Source: Candidatus Gastranaerophilales bacterium
GTDB taxonomy: Bacteria; Cyanobacteriota; Vampirovibrionia; Gastranaerophilales; Gastranaerophilaceae
Assembly: GCA_944322945.1 (NCBI GenBank)
Contig: CALUQN010000008.1
Coordinates: 1-64,000 of the forward strand
Length of the DNA stretch: 64,000 nt
Direction of reading: 5' to 3'
The notes beneath the pieces are model-generated. The model was not told where the DNA came from. It did no database searches and was given only the letters and a program-made list of their open reading frames with translations. This document shows positions 1-8,290 of this stretch, piece after piece (positions within the stretch are counted from its first letter, which is position 1; every line of letters starts with the position of its first letter). A program made the position numbers and the translations under genes.

Positions 1-986
1 TTCTTTTCGATTACTTTTTCCACTGCATCCATTTCAGTCTGGATGGCGTTTTGTTCAGTATCCAATTGTTTCAAGCGCAATTCAAGGTTTTTATCTTCAG
101 CTTGAGTAATCTCGATTTTAGCGTTGATTTCTTGGATTGTTTGGTCATACAAATATTTGTCATATTCGTATTGGTTCATTGCATCGTCATATTTTTCCTG
201 ATCGGTTACTGTTGTTGTTGTCAGGGCGTATTTAACTGTTGTGCCGTCTTCTTGCGGTAAGGCTATTGATATATATCGTCCTGTTGAATCCTGTTCAACT
301 TTGCAGCCTTCAAGGGCTTTGACTTCTTCTACATTTTTGTCTGTGCCCATTGTATAACAGTTTATATTGGCTATTGATCGGCCGGTATCTGTTTCATATT
401 TCGTTGCATCCTCTACTTCACTTGCTTTGTAGAAGTATGGTATATATGCTCCTGATGTTGAGTTTTGAACGTATCTTACATACCATTCAGCATTCGCATC
501 GCCGTATTTTTCGTTCAACGCGTCAAGGTAGGCTTGTTCTTCGCGTTTCAAACCCGCAAGATCATCCACTGTTGACAAATATGGATCATCGTCAGGATTT
601 GCAGTGTCGCCAAGTTTTCTCAACGGGGTATCGCCTACATAGTATGCGCCGCCATCGTTAGTGATAATACTTGTTGCTGCTGATACTGCTGCAAAGTCAT
701 CGTTCCATTCGCGGAGGTAGCTGACTGTATATTCGCCGTTGCCGGTCGCTACCAATGATGTGATGGTGTTTGTCAATGCGCCGTCGTTGAACGTATACAC
801 TGTCTTTGTATAATCTTCGACTGACGGTGCCACCGGTACGCTCATTCCTAACAACTGATTGTAGTAGTTTGCGGATTGGTTAGACAATGTTGTTCTTTGT
901 TGGTTAATCTGCTGACCTTCAAATTCAACGTTAGTCTTTCTCGCTGTCAGTCCTAAAAATCTTGCTTGTGATGCTGCCATTCCCAT
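1..986 (-). CDS. Hypothetical protein with conserved MGMAASQ head, 3' end beyond the window
   Basis: Open reading of about 328 codons that starts at 986 and runs off the window at base 1, so its C-terminus is missing. The start ATG has AGGGA nine bases upstream; a second in-frame ATG follows two codons later. The first ~45 residues (MGMAASQARFLGLTARK, then a Gln/Asn-rich stretch) look like a constant head I associate from memory with gut Gastranaerophilales proteins. After it come a Thr/Ser/Tyr-rich middle and, near the window edge, a charged heptad-like region (IQEINAKIEITQAEDK) that looks coiled-coil. No signal peptide or membrane segment is visible. Function unknown; a filament or surface structural role is only a guess. 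Confidence 0.8.
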   Translation of the reverse strand, partial: MGMAASQARFLGLTARKTNVEFEGQQINQQRTTLSNQSANYYNQLLGMSVPVAPSVEDYTKTVYTFNDGALTNTITSLVATGNGEYTVSYLREWNDDFAAVSAATSIITNDGGAYYVGDTPLRKLGDTANPDDDPYLSTVDDLAGLKREEQAYLDALNEKYGDANAEWYVRYVQNSTSGAYIPYFYKASEVEDATKYETDTGRSIANINCYTMGTDKNVEEVKALEGCKVEQDSTGRYISIALPQEDGTTVKYALTTTTVTDQEKYDDAMNQYEYDKYLYDQTIQEINAKIEITQAEDKNLELRLKQLDTEQNAIQTEMDAVEKVIEK

Positions 987-1098
987 AAGGCTTAGTCCCT
1001 TTCGTTGTTTCGTAACTTAGTACTCATGTTTTCGGCATTTTTTGTTGAAAACTTTAATTTTTGATACTCTTTTGTTAAGTTTTTGTTACAATTATAAT

Positions 1099-1122
1099 AA
1101 AATTTTAACCACGAAAACGTGG
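1099..1122 (-). terminator. Possible weak terminator after the 156-residue gene
   Basis: On the minus strand a CCACG-TTTT-CGTGG hairpin overlaps the stop codon of the 1105-1575 gene and is followed by TTAAAATTTT. The stem is short (5 bp) and the T run is broken by A residues, so termination is plausible but not strong. Confidence 0.35.
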
Positions 1123-1575
1123 CGAAAGATAAGCCAGGATTGCTCCTCCGACCTCTTCATTAGGATCAAAGCATGATGGCTGCGGATTTATAGAATTTTG
1201 GATTAACATACTCACTAAAGGACCAAAGGCATCAGGAATTTGTGTTTTTCTGTAAATTCCGGCTAAAAATGTCTGGATGTTTGGTGATTTTGTTTTATTA
1301 AAACGGGAAAGTGCCGGGTACATTTTGTCTACACCTGTTGTCCCGTTGTCAATCATTCTGTCTAATATATACAAAGTTTCTGTTATCTGATCTTCATTAT
1401 TTGAATGTAAAAGGACGTCATTGAGGTACGGAAGGGCATTTTCTTTTTGCTTTATAAAGCAGTCGACTTTGTTTTGGTCAAACAGGCAGTAATTTCTCTG
1501 CGGCGTCGGCTGCTGCACAGGCGTATTATTATAATTATATATATATGTATTATTTGTAACAGGTTTAACGTTCAT
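1105..1575 (-). CDS. Hypothetical helical protein (156 aa)
   Basis: Small soluble protein of unknown function. The N-terminus (MNVKPVTNN then a Tyr/Asn/Gln/Pro-rich linker) matches the start style of other unknown proteins in this window. From about residue 30 it is helical, with a HEAT/ARM-like spacing (YLNDVLLHSNNEDQ...ETLYILDRMIDNG), which may mean a protein-binding solenoid. No signal peptide or membrane segment. Its start lies 12 bases after the stop of the 500-residue gene and has an AAGGG ribosome site, so it is the last gene of a three-gene minus-strand operon (3778 to 1105). Confidence 0.8.
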   Translation of the reverse strand: MNVKPVTNNTYIYNYNNTPVQQPTPQRNYCLFDQNKVDCFIKQKENALPYLNDVLLHSNNEDQITETLYILDRMIDNGTTGVDKMYPALSRFNKTKSPNIQTFLAGIYRKTQIPDAFGPLVSMLIQNSINPQPSCFDPNEEVGGAILAYLSPRFRG

Positions 1576-1587
1576 ACTAAATCCCTT

Positions 1588-3090
1588 TTATGAATATACA
1601 AACGGCGCGCCGTTCTTGATTTCAAATAATATATTATCAGCCATAACCTTCAATTCTTCTTTTGGTTTAGCGTTATCGACCTGTTTGTAAAACTCTTTCA
1701 TCAAGGGTTGGATTGAGGCATCTTTTTTTGCTTTGAAGTTTCTTAAATCAGTTGATACAAGTCGTTGCTGCAAATCAGCTTCCGTTTCGGCATTAATTTT
1801 TTTGACCTGAACGTCTTTGATTGCTTCGCCGGCAAGCTTTCCGCTGTAGCCGATGGCTGTCAGTCCTGTTATACCGAAGAAAAGCTGTTTGAAGTACGGA
1901 TTTTTGGTGTCCAGAAGGTAGTTATAGAAAAATGCCCTGTAGTCATCGACGTGTGAGTAAAAAGTCGGTTTCGGGGTACCGTCTCCGCCGACGGCACTGT
2001 CGACTTTGGTCGTTGATGTTCTTAATTTATTGAGAATATAGTCTGTGAACTCTTGTTTTTCTTCCGGCGCAGCTTTTAGTTTTTTCAACGCTTCTTTTAC
2101 CTCTGTATCAGATGCGTTAATCCAGTCAAAGAGTTTTGTGAGGGTATTTTTATCGTTTTCAGCGGTTTCTTTTGTTGATGCACTAATAATTTTATCTATG
2201 GCTTCTTTTGTTGTCTTTACATTTTGTTCAATGCCGGCTTTGCCTTTGGTTAAATTTTTCAGTGCGACAAACCCGAGCCCTACAATTGAGGCAAAAGTTG
2301 CGCCTCCAAGGAGAAAATAATTTATATTAGCAGGTTTGTTTTCTTTAGCGGGTTGTTGAATTCTCTGCTTAAACGAAATTTCTCCGCGTACTTTTTTCCC
2401 GAAGTTTGTCAGAACCGGTTCGTGGTCATCAGATATATATTTGGAGAATTCAGCAGCTTTTTCTGACATCATGCTGCGTATAATCTGAATTTTACCGGAG
2501 AAGGACTGTGTTTCAATATCAATAAGTTTTTCCTGCAGATTTTTTTGGATGTCAGCTTCACGTTTTTTAACCCAGACATCGCGGAATCCTTCAAGGAAGG
2601 TTTTACCCATAAACGCCATTGCAGTAAGCGCAAGTACACCGGTTCCGGCCAGAATGGTCTTTTTATTGGTGCATTTTATCATGTGGTAAAGCGCCTGATG
2701 CGTTTCTTCATTCAGGGCACAGTTTCTGGTTAAGTCAGGCAGTTTTTTTAGTTCATCAATATGCTGATTGTTTGAAATATTTTTGCTTATAAACGCTGTA
2801 AGCGCAGTTATTCCGCCCATAACTCCGACTGCAATGGCGCTTATCGGCACCAGGCTTTTTTCTCCGGAATTGTTTCGTTCGTATAATTTATCCGGCATCT
2901 CAACGTTTTTGGATATTACAAGCGAATCATAAGTATCATTAAGATTACAGTCAGCGGCGTTTGCACTGTCTTTTACAAAGGAGTTTACGACAACACCTTC
3001 CTTTGTCTGGTTTTTATTCTTCTTCTGGGTAGAGGTTAGATAACGCTGCTGCCTTTGGGCTTCAACGTCGTTAAACTGTATGTTATTCAT
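1588..3090 (-). CDS. Hypothetical multi-pass membrane protein (500 aa)
   Basis: Unknown function. The N-terminus (MNNIQFNDVEAQRQQR) is polar and Gln/Asn/Lys-rich. Four hydrophobic segments are visible: about residues 82-102 (ISAIAVGVMGGITALTAF), 142-165 (ILAGTGVLALTAMAFMG), 252-275 (NYFLLGGATFASIVGLGF) and 405-425 (LFFGITGLTAIGYSG). Each is Gly/Ala/Thr-rich, and each is followed by a charged helical stretch, so the protein looks like repeated hairpin-plus-coil units. The gene overlaps the upstream 231-residue gene by 8 bases and precedes the 156-residue gene by 12, which suggests coupled translation and a shared complex. The Gly-rich segments resemble those in the proteins at 3964, 18904 and 26473. 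Confidence 0.82.
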   Translation of the reverse strand: MNNIQFNDVEAQRQQRYLTSTQKKNKNQTKEGVVVNSFVKDSANAADCNLNDTYDSLVISKNVEMPDKLYERNNSGEKSLVPISAIAVGVMGGITALTAFISKNISNNQHIDELKKLPDLTRNCALNEETHQALYHMIKCTNKKTILAGTGVLALTAMAFMGKTFLEGFRDVWVKKREADIQKNLQEKLIDIETQSFSGKIQIIRSMMSEKAAEFSKYISDDHEPVLTNFGKKVRGEISFKQRIQQPAKENKPANINYFLLGGATFASIVGLGFVALKNLTKGKAGIEQNVKTTKEAIDKIISASTKETAENDKNTLTKLFDWINASDTEVKEALKKLKAAPEEKQEFTDYILNKLRTSTTKVDSAVGGDGTPKPTFYSHVDDYRAFFYNYLLDTKNPYFKQLFFGITGLTAIGYSGKLAGEAIKDVQVKKINAETEADLQQRLVSTDLRNFKAKKDASIQPLMKEFYKQVDNAKPKEELKVMADNILFEIKNGAPFVYS

Positions 3091-3778
3091 CTTTTTCCAA
3101 ATCCTTTTCTGTTCCGGTTAATTTTTTATACAGGTTATGTATAAAAGTTTTAAGTTCAAATGCCTTCTTTGCTTCATCAATTTTTTTGTCGTCGTTGTCA
3201 GCGTCCAGCGGCTGGAATATGGCAAACAGTGATTTCACTTTCTTCTTAAAATCATTAAAAGTTTCTGAGATTTTTTTTGAGATTGCAGCCTTGACTTCGC
3301 CGTAAACCGCCGCAAGTTTATCAGAAATATCCGCCAATTTTTGTCCTATATTCTGCGCAAAATTACCGATTGCAGCCGGAATACTTTTCAATAAGTTCAC
3401 TGTCCCCATTATCAGTGTGTTAATCACAAAATTGGCAGGTTTTGCAATTATCGCCGGCGTATTTTTTGTAAAAAACTGTGCCAGTTCTGACATTCTTTGA
3501 TGGGCAGCTGCCATTGAGTTTTGAAAAGCAACAGCCTGCTGTGCAAAATTTTGTGCATCCTGCGCGCGGGCTTCTTTTGCCTGCTGCTGCGCCTTTAAAA
3601 ATGCTCCGATTGCGGCACACTCGTTCCAGCTCATTTCGCCGGGCTTTGCGGAAAAATCCGCCTTTCGCATTCCTCCGCCACCGCCCATCCCGTTACATAT
3701 CGGGCAGGCACCCGGCGGTAATCCGTGCGGACAGGTGCCTATTCTTGCACTATTTGCTTGTCTTGCCGCTAATTGCAT
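3083..3778 (-). CDS. Hypothetical protein with CPHG...CPIC motif (231 aa)
   Basis: First gene of the three-gene operon. The ATG at 3778 is chosen because GAGGA sits eight bases upstream; a GTG at 3814 would add 12 residues but has no ribosome site. Residues 16-28 read CPHGLPPGACPIC, a C-x-H-x6-C-x2-C cluster that could bind zinc, followed by a short Gly run. Next come a helical Ala/Gln-rich region, a hydrophobic amphipathic stretch (about 95-130: ANFVINTLIMGTVNLL), and a Lys-rich coiled region to the C-terminus. No signal peptide. The stop overlaps the next gene by 8 bases. Function unknown; the motif is one I recall from proteins of this lineage. Confidence 0.78.
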   Translation of the reverse strand: MQLAARQANSARIGTCPHGLPPGACPICNGMGGGGGMRKADFSAKPGEMSWNECAAIGAFLKAQQQAKEARAQDAQNFAQQAVAFQNSMAAAHQRMSELAQFFTKNTPAIIAKPANFVINTLIMGTVNLLKSIPAAIGNFAQNIGQKLADISDKLAAVYGEVKAAISKKISETFNDFKKKVKSLFAIFQPLDADNDDKKIDEAKKAFELKTFIHNLYKKLTGTEKDLEKDE

Positions 3779-3963
3779 TAAAAAATCCTCGCATGATTTT
3801 CCAGCAGAGGACACTAAAGAAATTTATAAACACTTCCAATCTGAGCGTGGAAAATGTTCTTTTTTCTTGAGTGTTCCGGCTTTTACGGCTGCGCCAGCAG
3901 CTGGAGATATTCACTCCATTTCCTCTATAAAAATCCTATGATAATAACAGACACATGTCAATT

Positions 3964-4998
3964 TTATTCAGGGTCTTTGTTAACATTTCTATACCCTATA
4001 CCAGCCCTGTACCCCGAAACAAAATACATAAGAGGAAGAGCCGGCTCTATCCATTTGAATCCGGACAGTACACCGGCTGTTGCTATGTCATCCGCATGCA
4101 GCGCTATATCAGTTAATTCAGGCTTTCTCTCATCGTATAGTTTTTGGTCAGTCTTTTGCCCGAATAGCGGATTTATAATTTTTTTACTCAAATAATTTGC
4201 TATATAACTGCCGCCGACAATGCCGGTTGCTGTTATACCGGCAAGTATTGTACACAATTTCTGTACAGGCTGCAGCGGCTTAATTATCTTTGCTTTGGAT
4301 AACTGTTCAGCACAGTACAAGGCCGCCCCGGCTCCAACATTGCACAAAAATATATTCGCAAAGTACTGATAAAATCCTTCTTTAATCTTGTCGGCGGTTT
4401 TTCTTTTACTGCCGGTTCCTGTAACAGCATCTGCCGCAAGTCCTCCGGCAATTCCGCCAAGTACAGGTACAGCACCTAAAAGTGAAAGCCGTTTTATCTC
4501 ACCGAAGATTTCTCCGGAATTTAAATTTTCTTTATCCGGCAAAATCACTTTAAACAAAGCTTCTCTCTTGTCATCAGCCGGAAGCTTTGTTGATAGTGTT
4601 TCAATGTCTTTGCAAGACAAATAGGTTGTCTTTGACTTGTTCAAAATTGACAAGAGGTTGTCATCGAGCGGCTTTTTGTTTGAAATGAAATGATTTACTG
4701 CTTCTGTTTGTTTTTGTAGGAGTTTATCAACAGGTGTGTATTCCATTAACCCTTTGATAATTTTTTTGCCGCCTATTGCCAAACCTCTTGCTCCGACAAG
4801 GGATGCGGTAACCGTACTTGAAATGATGATGGCATTTTTTATCCCCTGCCTAAATCTGTTTTCTTTGCGGGAGGGCTTAAACGTATCATATAACCCGAAT
4901 GCTGCGCCTGTTCCTATCAAAACTCGGGGCATCTTTTGCTGTAACTTGTTTAATATTATCGGTTGATCTACAAATTTTGCTATTGTTTGGATTTGCAT
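3964..4998 (-). CDS. Hypothetical Gly-rich membrane protein (344 aa)
   Basis: Unknown function. Hydrophobic, Gly-rich stretches lie at about residues 25-42 (RVLIGTGAAFGLYDTF), 57-78 (AIIISSTVTASLVGARGLAIGG), 172-192 (LLGAVPVLGGIAGGLAADAV), 215-235 (IFLCNVGAGAALYCA) and 248-270 (LCTILAGITATGIVGGSYIA). It has no cleavable signal peptide. The overall look is that of helices packed through small residues, as in pore- or vesicle-associated membrane proteins, but no family is recognised. It is separated by about 185 bases from the operon downstream and has its own start with a weak AAAGAG site. Confidence 0.78.
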   Translation of the reverse strand: MQIQTIAKFVDQPIILNKLQQKMPRVLIGTGAAFGLYDTFKPSRKENRFRQGIKNAIIISSTVTASLVGARGLAIGGKKIIKGLMEYTPVDKLLQKQTEAVNHFISNKKPLDDNLLSILNKSKTTYLSCKDIETLSTKLPADDKREALFKVILPDKENLNSGEIFGEIKRLSLLGAVPVLGGIAGGLAADAVTGTGSKRKTADKIKEGFYQYFANIFLCNVGAGAALYCAEQLSKAKIIKPLQPVQKLCTILAGITATGIVGGSYIANYLSKKIINPLFGQKTDQKLYDERKPELTDIALHADDIATAGVLSGFKWIEPALPLMYFVSGYRAGIGYRNVNKDPE

Positions 4999-5080
4999 GT
5001 TTGTACTCTTTAATTTGTTAGGCTAGACTAACAATAAACGAAAAAAAACTCTTTGTCAAGCAGAGTTTTGCACGGAGATT

Positions 5081-5110
5081 TTGCACATGCCGTCTTTTTT
5101 AATGTATAAT
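5081..5110 (+). promoter_or_regulatory. Sigma70-type promoter for the DUF475/glycosyltransferase pair
   Basis: TTGCAC (5081-5086), an 18-base spacer and TATAAT (5105-5110) lie just upstream of the AGGAGAGGAG ribosome site at 5121-5130. Expected transcript start is near 5117. Confidence 0.65.
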
Positions 5111-5137
5111 AAAAACATCAAGGAGAGGAGAATAACA

Positions 5138-6208
5138 ATGCTGCACTACTTTTTAGGGTCATATATAGTAGCAATAGCCGGTTTTGTCGGCGCATATTTC
5201 TGGGGCGAGCACGCTCATGCCGGGACGGGGCTTGCGTGTGTGTTTATTGCACTCGTTTTGAGTATTCTTGAGATAAGCTTGTCGTTTGATAATGCTGTCG
5301 TCAATGCAATGAAGCTTGAGCACATGTCTGACAAGTGGCGACACAGATTTTTAACCTGGGGGATTGCTATTGCTGTTTTCGGGATGAGATTTTTGTTCCC
5401 GATTTTAGTTGTCGCTATTTTTGCAAAAGTCGGCATTGTTGAAGTTACAAGAATGGCTTTGACGGATGTAGACAAATACGCTGGGTATCTTCACGCTACA
5501 CACGCCCCGATTGTCACATTCGGCGGAATATTCCTGATGATGTTGTTTTTGCATTATTTCTTCAATCACGAAAAAGATGTTCACTGGATAAGATATGTTG
5601 AAGCGCCGCTATCCCATCTTGATCACATAAAAGGGATTGAAATAGTTATTGCGCTTTTTGCGATTATCGCAACACAAAATTTCGTTCCCGCAGAGGTTAA
5701 AGTATCTGTGATGATTTCCGGAATAGCCGGTATTATCACATATTTGATGATTGACGGGTTTACCCATTATCTGGAAAAACATGAGGAAATGCGTATGGCG
5801 CAATGTGTTAATTCAGGCGCCAAATGTACTGGGCTTATCAGTTTTCTTTATCTTGAGCTGATTGATGCTTCATTTTCACTGGATGGTGTTTTGGGTGCCT
5901 TTGCATTGAGTAAAGACGTTATAATTATTACTATAGGTCTGGCAATCGGTGCTATGTTTGTCCGTTCTCTCACGATTATGCTTGTCGAAAAGAAAACATT
6001 GGCAAAGTTTATCTATCTTGAACACGGTGCACATTGGGCTATCGGGGCTTTATCCATATTGATGCTGGTCTCAACCGTTGAAGAAATTCCTGAAGTTGTA
6101 ACCGGCGGCATCGGACTTGGTTTTATAGTTGCGGCATTTATTTCTTCAATTGTTCACAATAGAAAAATGTCAAGATTAATCGCAGACGGTGAGGACAAAA
6201 ATGCTTAA
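5138..6208 (+). CDS. DUF475 / TerC-like integral membrane protein (356 aa)
   Basis: Multi-span inner-membrane protein of the DUF475 family, distantly related to TerC/YkoY transporters linked to metal-ion efflux. The visible signature is ISLSFDNAVVNA near residue 43 and its partner SFSLDGVLGAFALS in the second half; acidic residues in paired SxDN/SLDG motifs are typical of the TerC fold. About nine hydrophobic helices can be traced, e.g. the first ~20 residues, 88-110 and 152-168. The start is ATG 5138, after a strong AGGAGAGGAG site. An upstream ATG at 5081 lies inside the promoter and is not credible. It overlaps the following glycosyltransferase by 8 bases. The transported ion cannot be told from sequence. 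Confidence 0.88.
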   Translation: MLHYFLGSYIVAIAGFVGAYFWGEHAHAGTGLACVFIALVLSILEISLSFDNAVVNAMKLEHMSDKWRHRFLTWGIAIAVFGMRFLFPILVVAIFAKVGIVEVTRMALTDVDKYAGYLHATHAPIVTFGGIFLMMLFLHYFFNHEKDVHWIRYVEAPLSHLDHIKGIEIVIALFAIIATQNFVPAEVKVSVMISGIAGIITYLMIDGFTHYLEKHEEMRMAQCVNSGAKCTGLISFLYLELIDASFSLDGVLGAFALSKDVIIITIGLAIGAMFVRSLTIMLVEKKTLAKFIYLEHGAHWAIGALSILMLVSTVEEIPEVVTGGIGLGFIVAAFISSIVHNRKMSRLIADGEDKNA

Positions 6209-7064
6209 TCTCCCGCTTGTAAGTTTTGTCGTAACCTCTTACAACTACGAAAAATATATCCTGAAAACTCTTGAAAGTATCAAAAATCAATCTTACAAAA
6301 ATTTTGAAATTCTGATTGTGGATGATGCGTCAAGCGATAACTCCCGCAAAATCTGCGAAAAGTTTATTGCAGAAAATCAGGATTTGAAAATAACTCTCTT
6401 TGCTAATGAAAAAAATCAGGGGCAGATGGCTGCAATGATGAGAGGGCTGAAAGAATCTAACGGGCAATTTGTGAGCTTTGTAGATTCTGATGATATTCTT
6501 ATGCCTGATTTTGCAAAAATTCATATCCAAACTCACCTCAAAACAAGCGTTGCAATGACATCTTGCGCAATTATTGAAATAGGTGAGGATGATGAAGTAC
6601 ATACCTTTAATTCTATAGCCTCACCTGCTTGTGAAAATATTGAAGACTTATTGAACGTAGAAAAAAATGATTTTAAAATTGTCAAAGCACGTTTCGGCGG
6701 CTGGCACTGGTCGCCAAATAGTTCTGCAATGTACAGAAAAGCATCAATTGAGCTTCTGCTTGATTACAAAAATACTGCGAAATGGAAAATTTGTCCTGAT
6801 AAATTTATCATGAACTTTGCTCATCTGATAGGCGGAAGTGCCGTGATAAATGCTCCTCTCACAGCGTACAGACGTCATTCAGCTAATGCCGGAAATTGTT
6901 CTCTTGTGACGGGCTGCAAAAAGCTGCACTCCGACAAAACTACTTTAATAAATATAAATAATAATATTAAAATCAGACCGGAAATGATTAAATTCCTATT
7001 CCAGGAGAAAAACAAACTCGGGCTGCGTAATGTTTTCAAATTGTCTCTGCTTTGTATAATATAA
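6201..7064 (+). CDS. Family 2 glycosyltransferase (287 aa)
   Basis: GT-A fold glycosyltransferase that would move a sugar from a nucleotide-sugar donor to a glycan or lipid acceptor in the cytoplasm. Visible motifs: VSFVVTSYN at residues 7-15, the nucleotide-binding ILIVDDASSDNS near residue 40, and the metal-binding FVDSDD near residue 95. A WHWSPNSSAMYRK segment lies in the acceptor half. There is no membrane helix. The start ATG 6201 overlaps the end of the DUF475 gene (ATGCTTAA), so the two are co-translated. Donor and acceptor are unknown. Confidence 0.88.
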   Translation: MLNLPLVSFVVTSYNYEKYILKTLESIKNQSYKNFEILIVDDASSDNSRKICEKFIAENQDLKITLFANEKNQGQMAAMMRGLKESNGQFVSFVDSDDILMPDFAKIHIQTHLKTSVAMTSCAIIEIGEDDEVHTFNSIASPACENIEDLLNVEKNDFKIVKARFGGWHWSPNSSAMYRKASIELLLDYKNTAKWKICPDKFIMNFAHLIGGSAVINAPLTAYRRHSANAGNCSLVTGCKKLHSDKTTLININNNIKIRPEMIKFLFQEKNKLGLRNVFKLSLLCII

Positions 7065-7068
7065 AAAT

Positions 7069-7093
7069 CAGCCGCTTATGTGTTAGGCGGCTG
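7069..7093 (+). terminator. Hairpin terminator after the glycosyltransferase
   Basis: CAGCCGC (7069-7075) and GCGGCTG (7087-7093) form a perfect 7-bp stem with an 11-base loop five bases after the stop codon. The following T-rich stretch is interrupted, so strength is uncertain. Confidence 0.5.
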
Positions 7094-7123
7094 TTGTATG
7101 TATGTAATTTGTGGAGGTATTTA

Positions 7124-7642
7124 TTATGCGAAAATATTTGTTTTTTCCTGAGATTGATTATTTTCTTTTTTAGCGTTGCCGCCCATCAGTAATTCACCGT
7201 TGTAGAAAGGATTTGAACCTCTTTTATCTTTGTTTGTAGCGAGGCTGATGATGCTGTTGAATTTTGGAGTTTCTTTGACTTTAACTTCTGCGGGTGCTTC
7301 ATTAACAGCTACTGTCATCTTTCCTTCAACTGCTTTTTGAACATTTGTTGCTGATTGTGCAGCCTGTGAGTTTAAAAATGCTATTGATTGAAGTGCATTC
7401 TGGCTGAGCTGGATTTGAAGCCCTGAGTTGTTCATTGCAATCTGACGTGCAACGTTATTGTCAACTTTGCCGTTGTAAAGGTCTAAACCCATATCAACAG
7501 CTCTGAACATTGTATTGACGCTTTGTGTGTTGCTGTAGTTATTCTTTTCAGCAGCACGTCTGAGGATTTCTTGTGATACCTCTTTCAATACTGATGTATC
7601 AAGACCTGTTTTATAATGCTGTGTAGTAACATTCAATGCCAT
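7124..7642 (-). CDS. Hypothetical helical protein (172 aa)
   Basis: Unknown function; soluble, no signal peptide. The first ~125 residues are helical and Asn/Gln/Ala-rich (LKEVSQEILRRAAEKNNY; ARQIAMNNSGLQIQLSQNALQSIAFLNSQAAQ). The last ~45 are disordered and polar (NAKKENNQSQEKTNIFA). The start has an AAGGG site about nine bases upstream. It stands alone, diverging from the 155-residue gene at 7820. Confidence 0.75.
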   Translation of the reverse strand: MALNVTTQHYKTGLDTSVLKEVSQEILRRAAEKNNYSNTQSVNTMFRAVDMGLDLYNGKVDNNVARQIAMNNSGLQIQLSQNALQSIAFLNSQAAQSATNVQKAVEGKMTVAVNEAPAEVKVKETPKFNSIISLATNKDKRGSNPFYNGELLMGGNAKKENNQSQEKTNIFA

Positions 7643-7819
7643 ATTGATTTATCCCTTTAAAAACTTTTCCTTATACTATTTATTTCGGCATTTTTACCTG
7701 TTTTCTTTAATATTTTAGGTCTATTTGTTACATAACTTTACAAAACATGTGTAAAAAGGCAATTTTTTTATTGAAAAAACGTTTTTATATATACAAAGTA
7801 TATAACGAGAGTATAAACT

Positions 7820-8287
7820 ATGGGCTTATTTAGCAGCTGGAGCAGTACTTTCAATACATTAGGACATCTGAATAATGCATTGGGTACGTTCAACAATTAC
7901 ATGGATATGAAAAGCATGGGCGCGACAACCGGTCAGGCGTTAACAAACTCTGCGGCAAACGGCTTGGTCGGAGCGGCACGTGTTGAAGTTGCCAGTGACC
8001 GATTTGACAGGACAGGCAGTTTGAGCGGTCATTTTGTAAATACAATGGCAGGTTACGGAAACACAGCTTCAAATATTAACGGCACAATCGGATTGTTGTT
8101 GACCGAACCGTCTACATATCGCGGAATGTTTGGCTGCTGCAATAATTTCTTTGTTGGCGGTCCTGCGATGTTTGCACCACCTCCACCAATGTTTGGCACA
8201 ATGTGTACACCTACGTTTGCGGGTCCTGTTGTGTCAACATTCGGACCTATGCCGGCACCTTACGGCGGCTTTGGATTCTGGTGTTAG
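7820..8287 (+). CDS. Hypothetical protein with Gly/Pro/Phe/Met-rich tail (155 aa)
   Basis: Unknown function. The N-terminal two thirds are polar, Gly/Asn/Thr/Ala-rich, with no signal peptide (MGLFSSWSSTFNTLGHLNN). The last ~50 residues are very unusual: a Cys pair (GCCNNFF), then Pro/Phe/Met/Gly-rich sequence ending in GGFGFWC. A weak GAGAG site lies about eight bases before the ATG. The gene ends three bases from the end of the convergent solute-binding gene. The composition suggests a structural or self-associating protein, but that is a guess. Confidence 0.72.
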   Translation: MGLFSSWSSTFNTLGHLNNALGTFNNYMDMKSMGATTGQALTNSAANGLVGAARVEVASDRFDRTGSLSGHFVNTMAGYGNTASNINGTIGLLLTEPSTYRGMFGCCNNFFVGGPAMFAPPPPMFGTMCTPTFAGPVVSTFGPMPAPYGGFGFWC

Positions 8288-8290
8288 GGT

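Noticed and set aside
3778-3814. GTG 3814 start for the CPHG..CPIC protein
   Set aside because: No ribosome site, whereas ATG 3778 has GAGGA at ideal distance.
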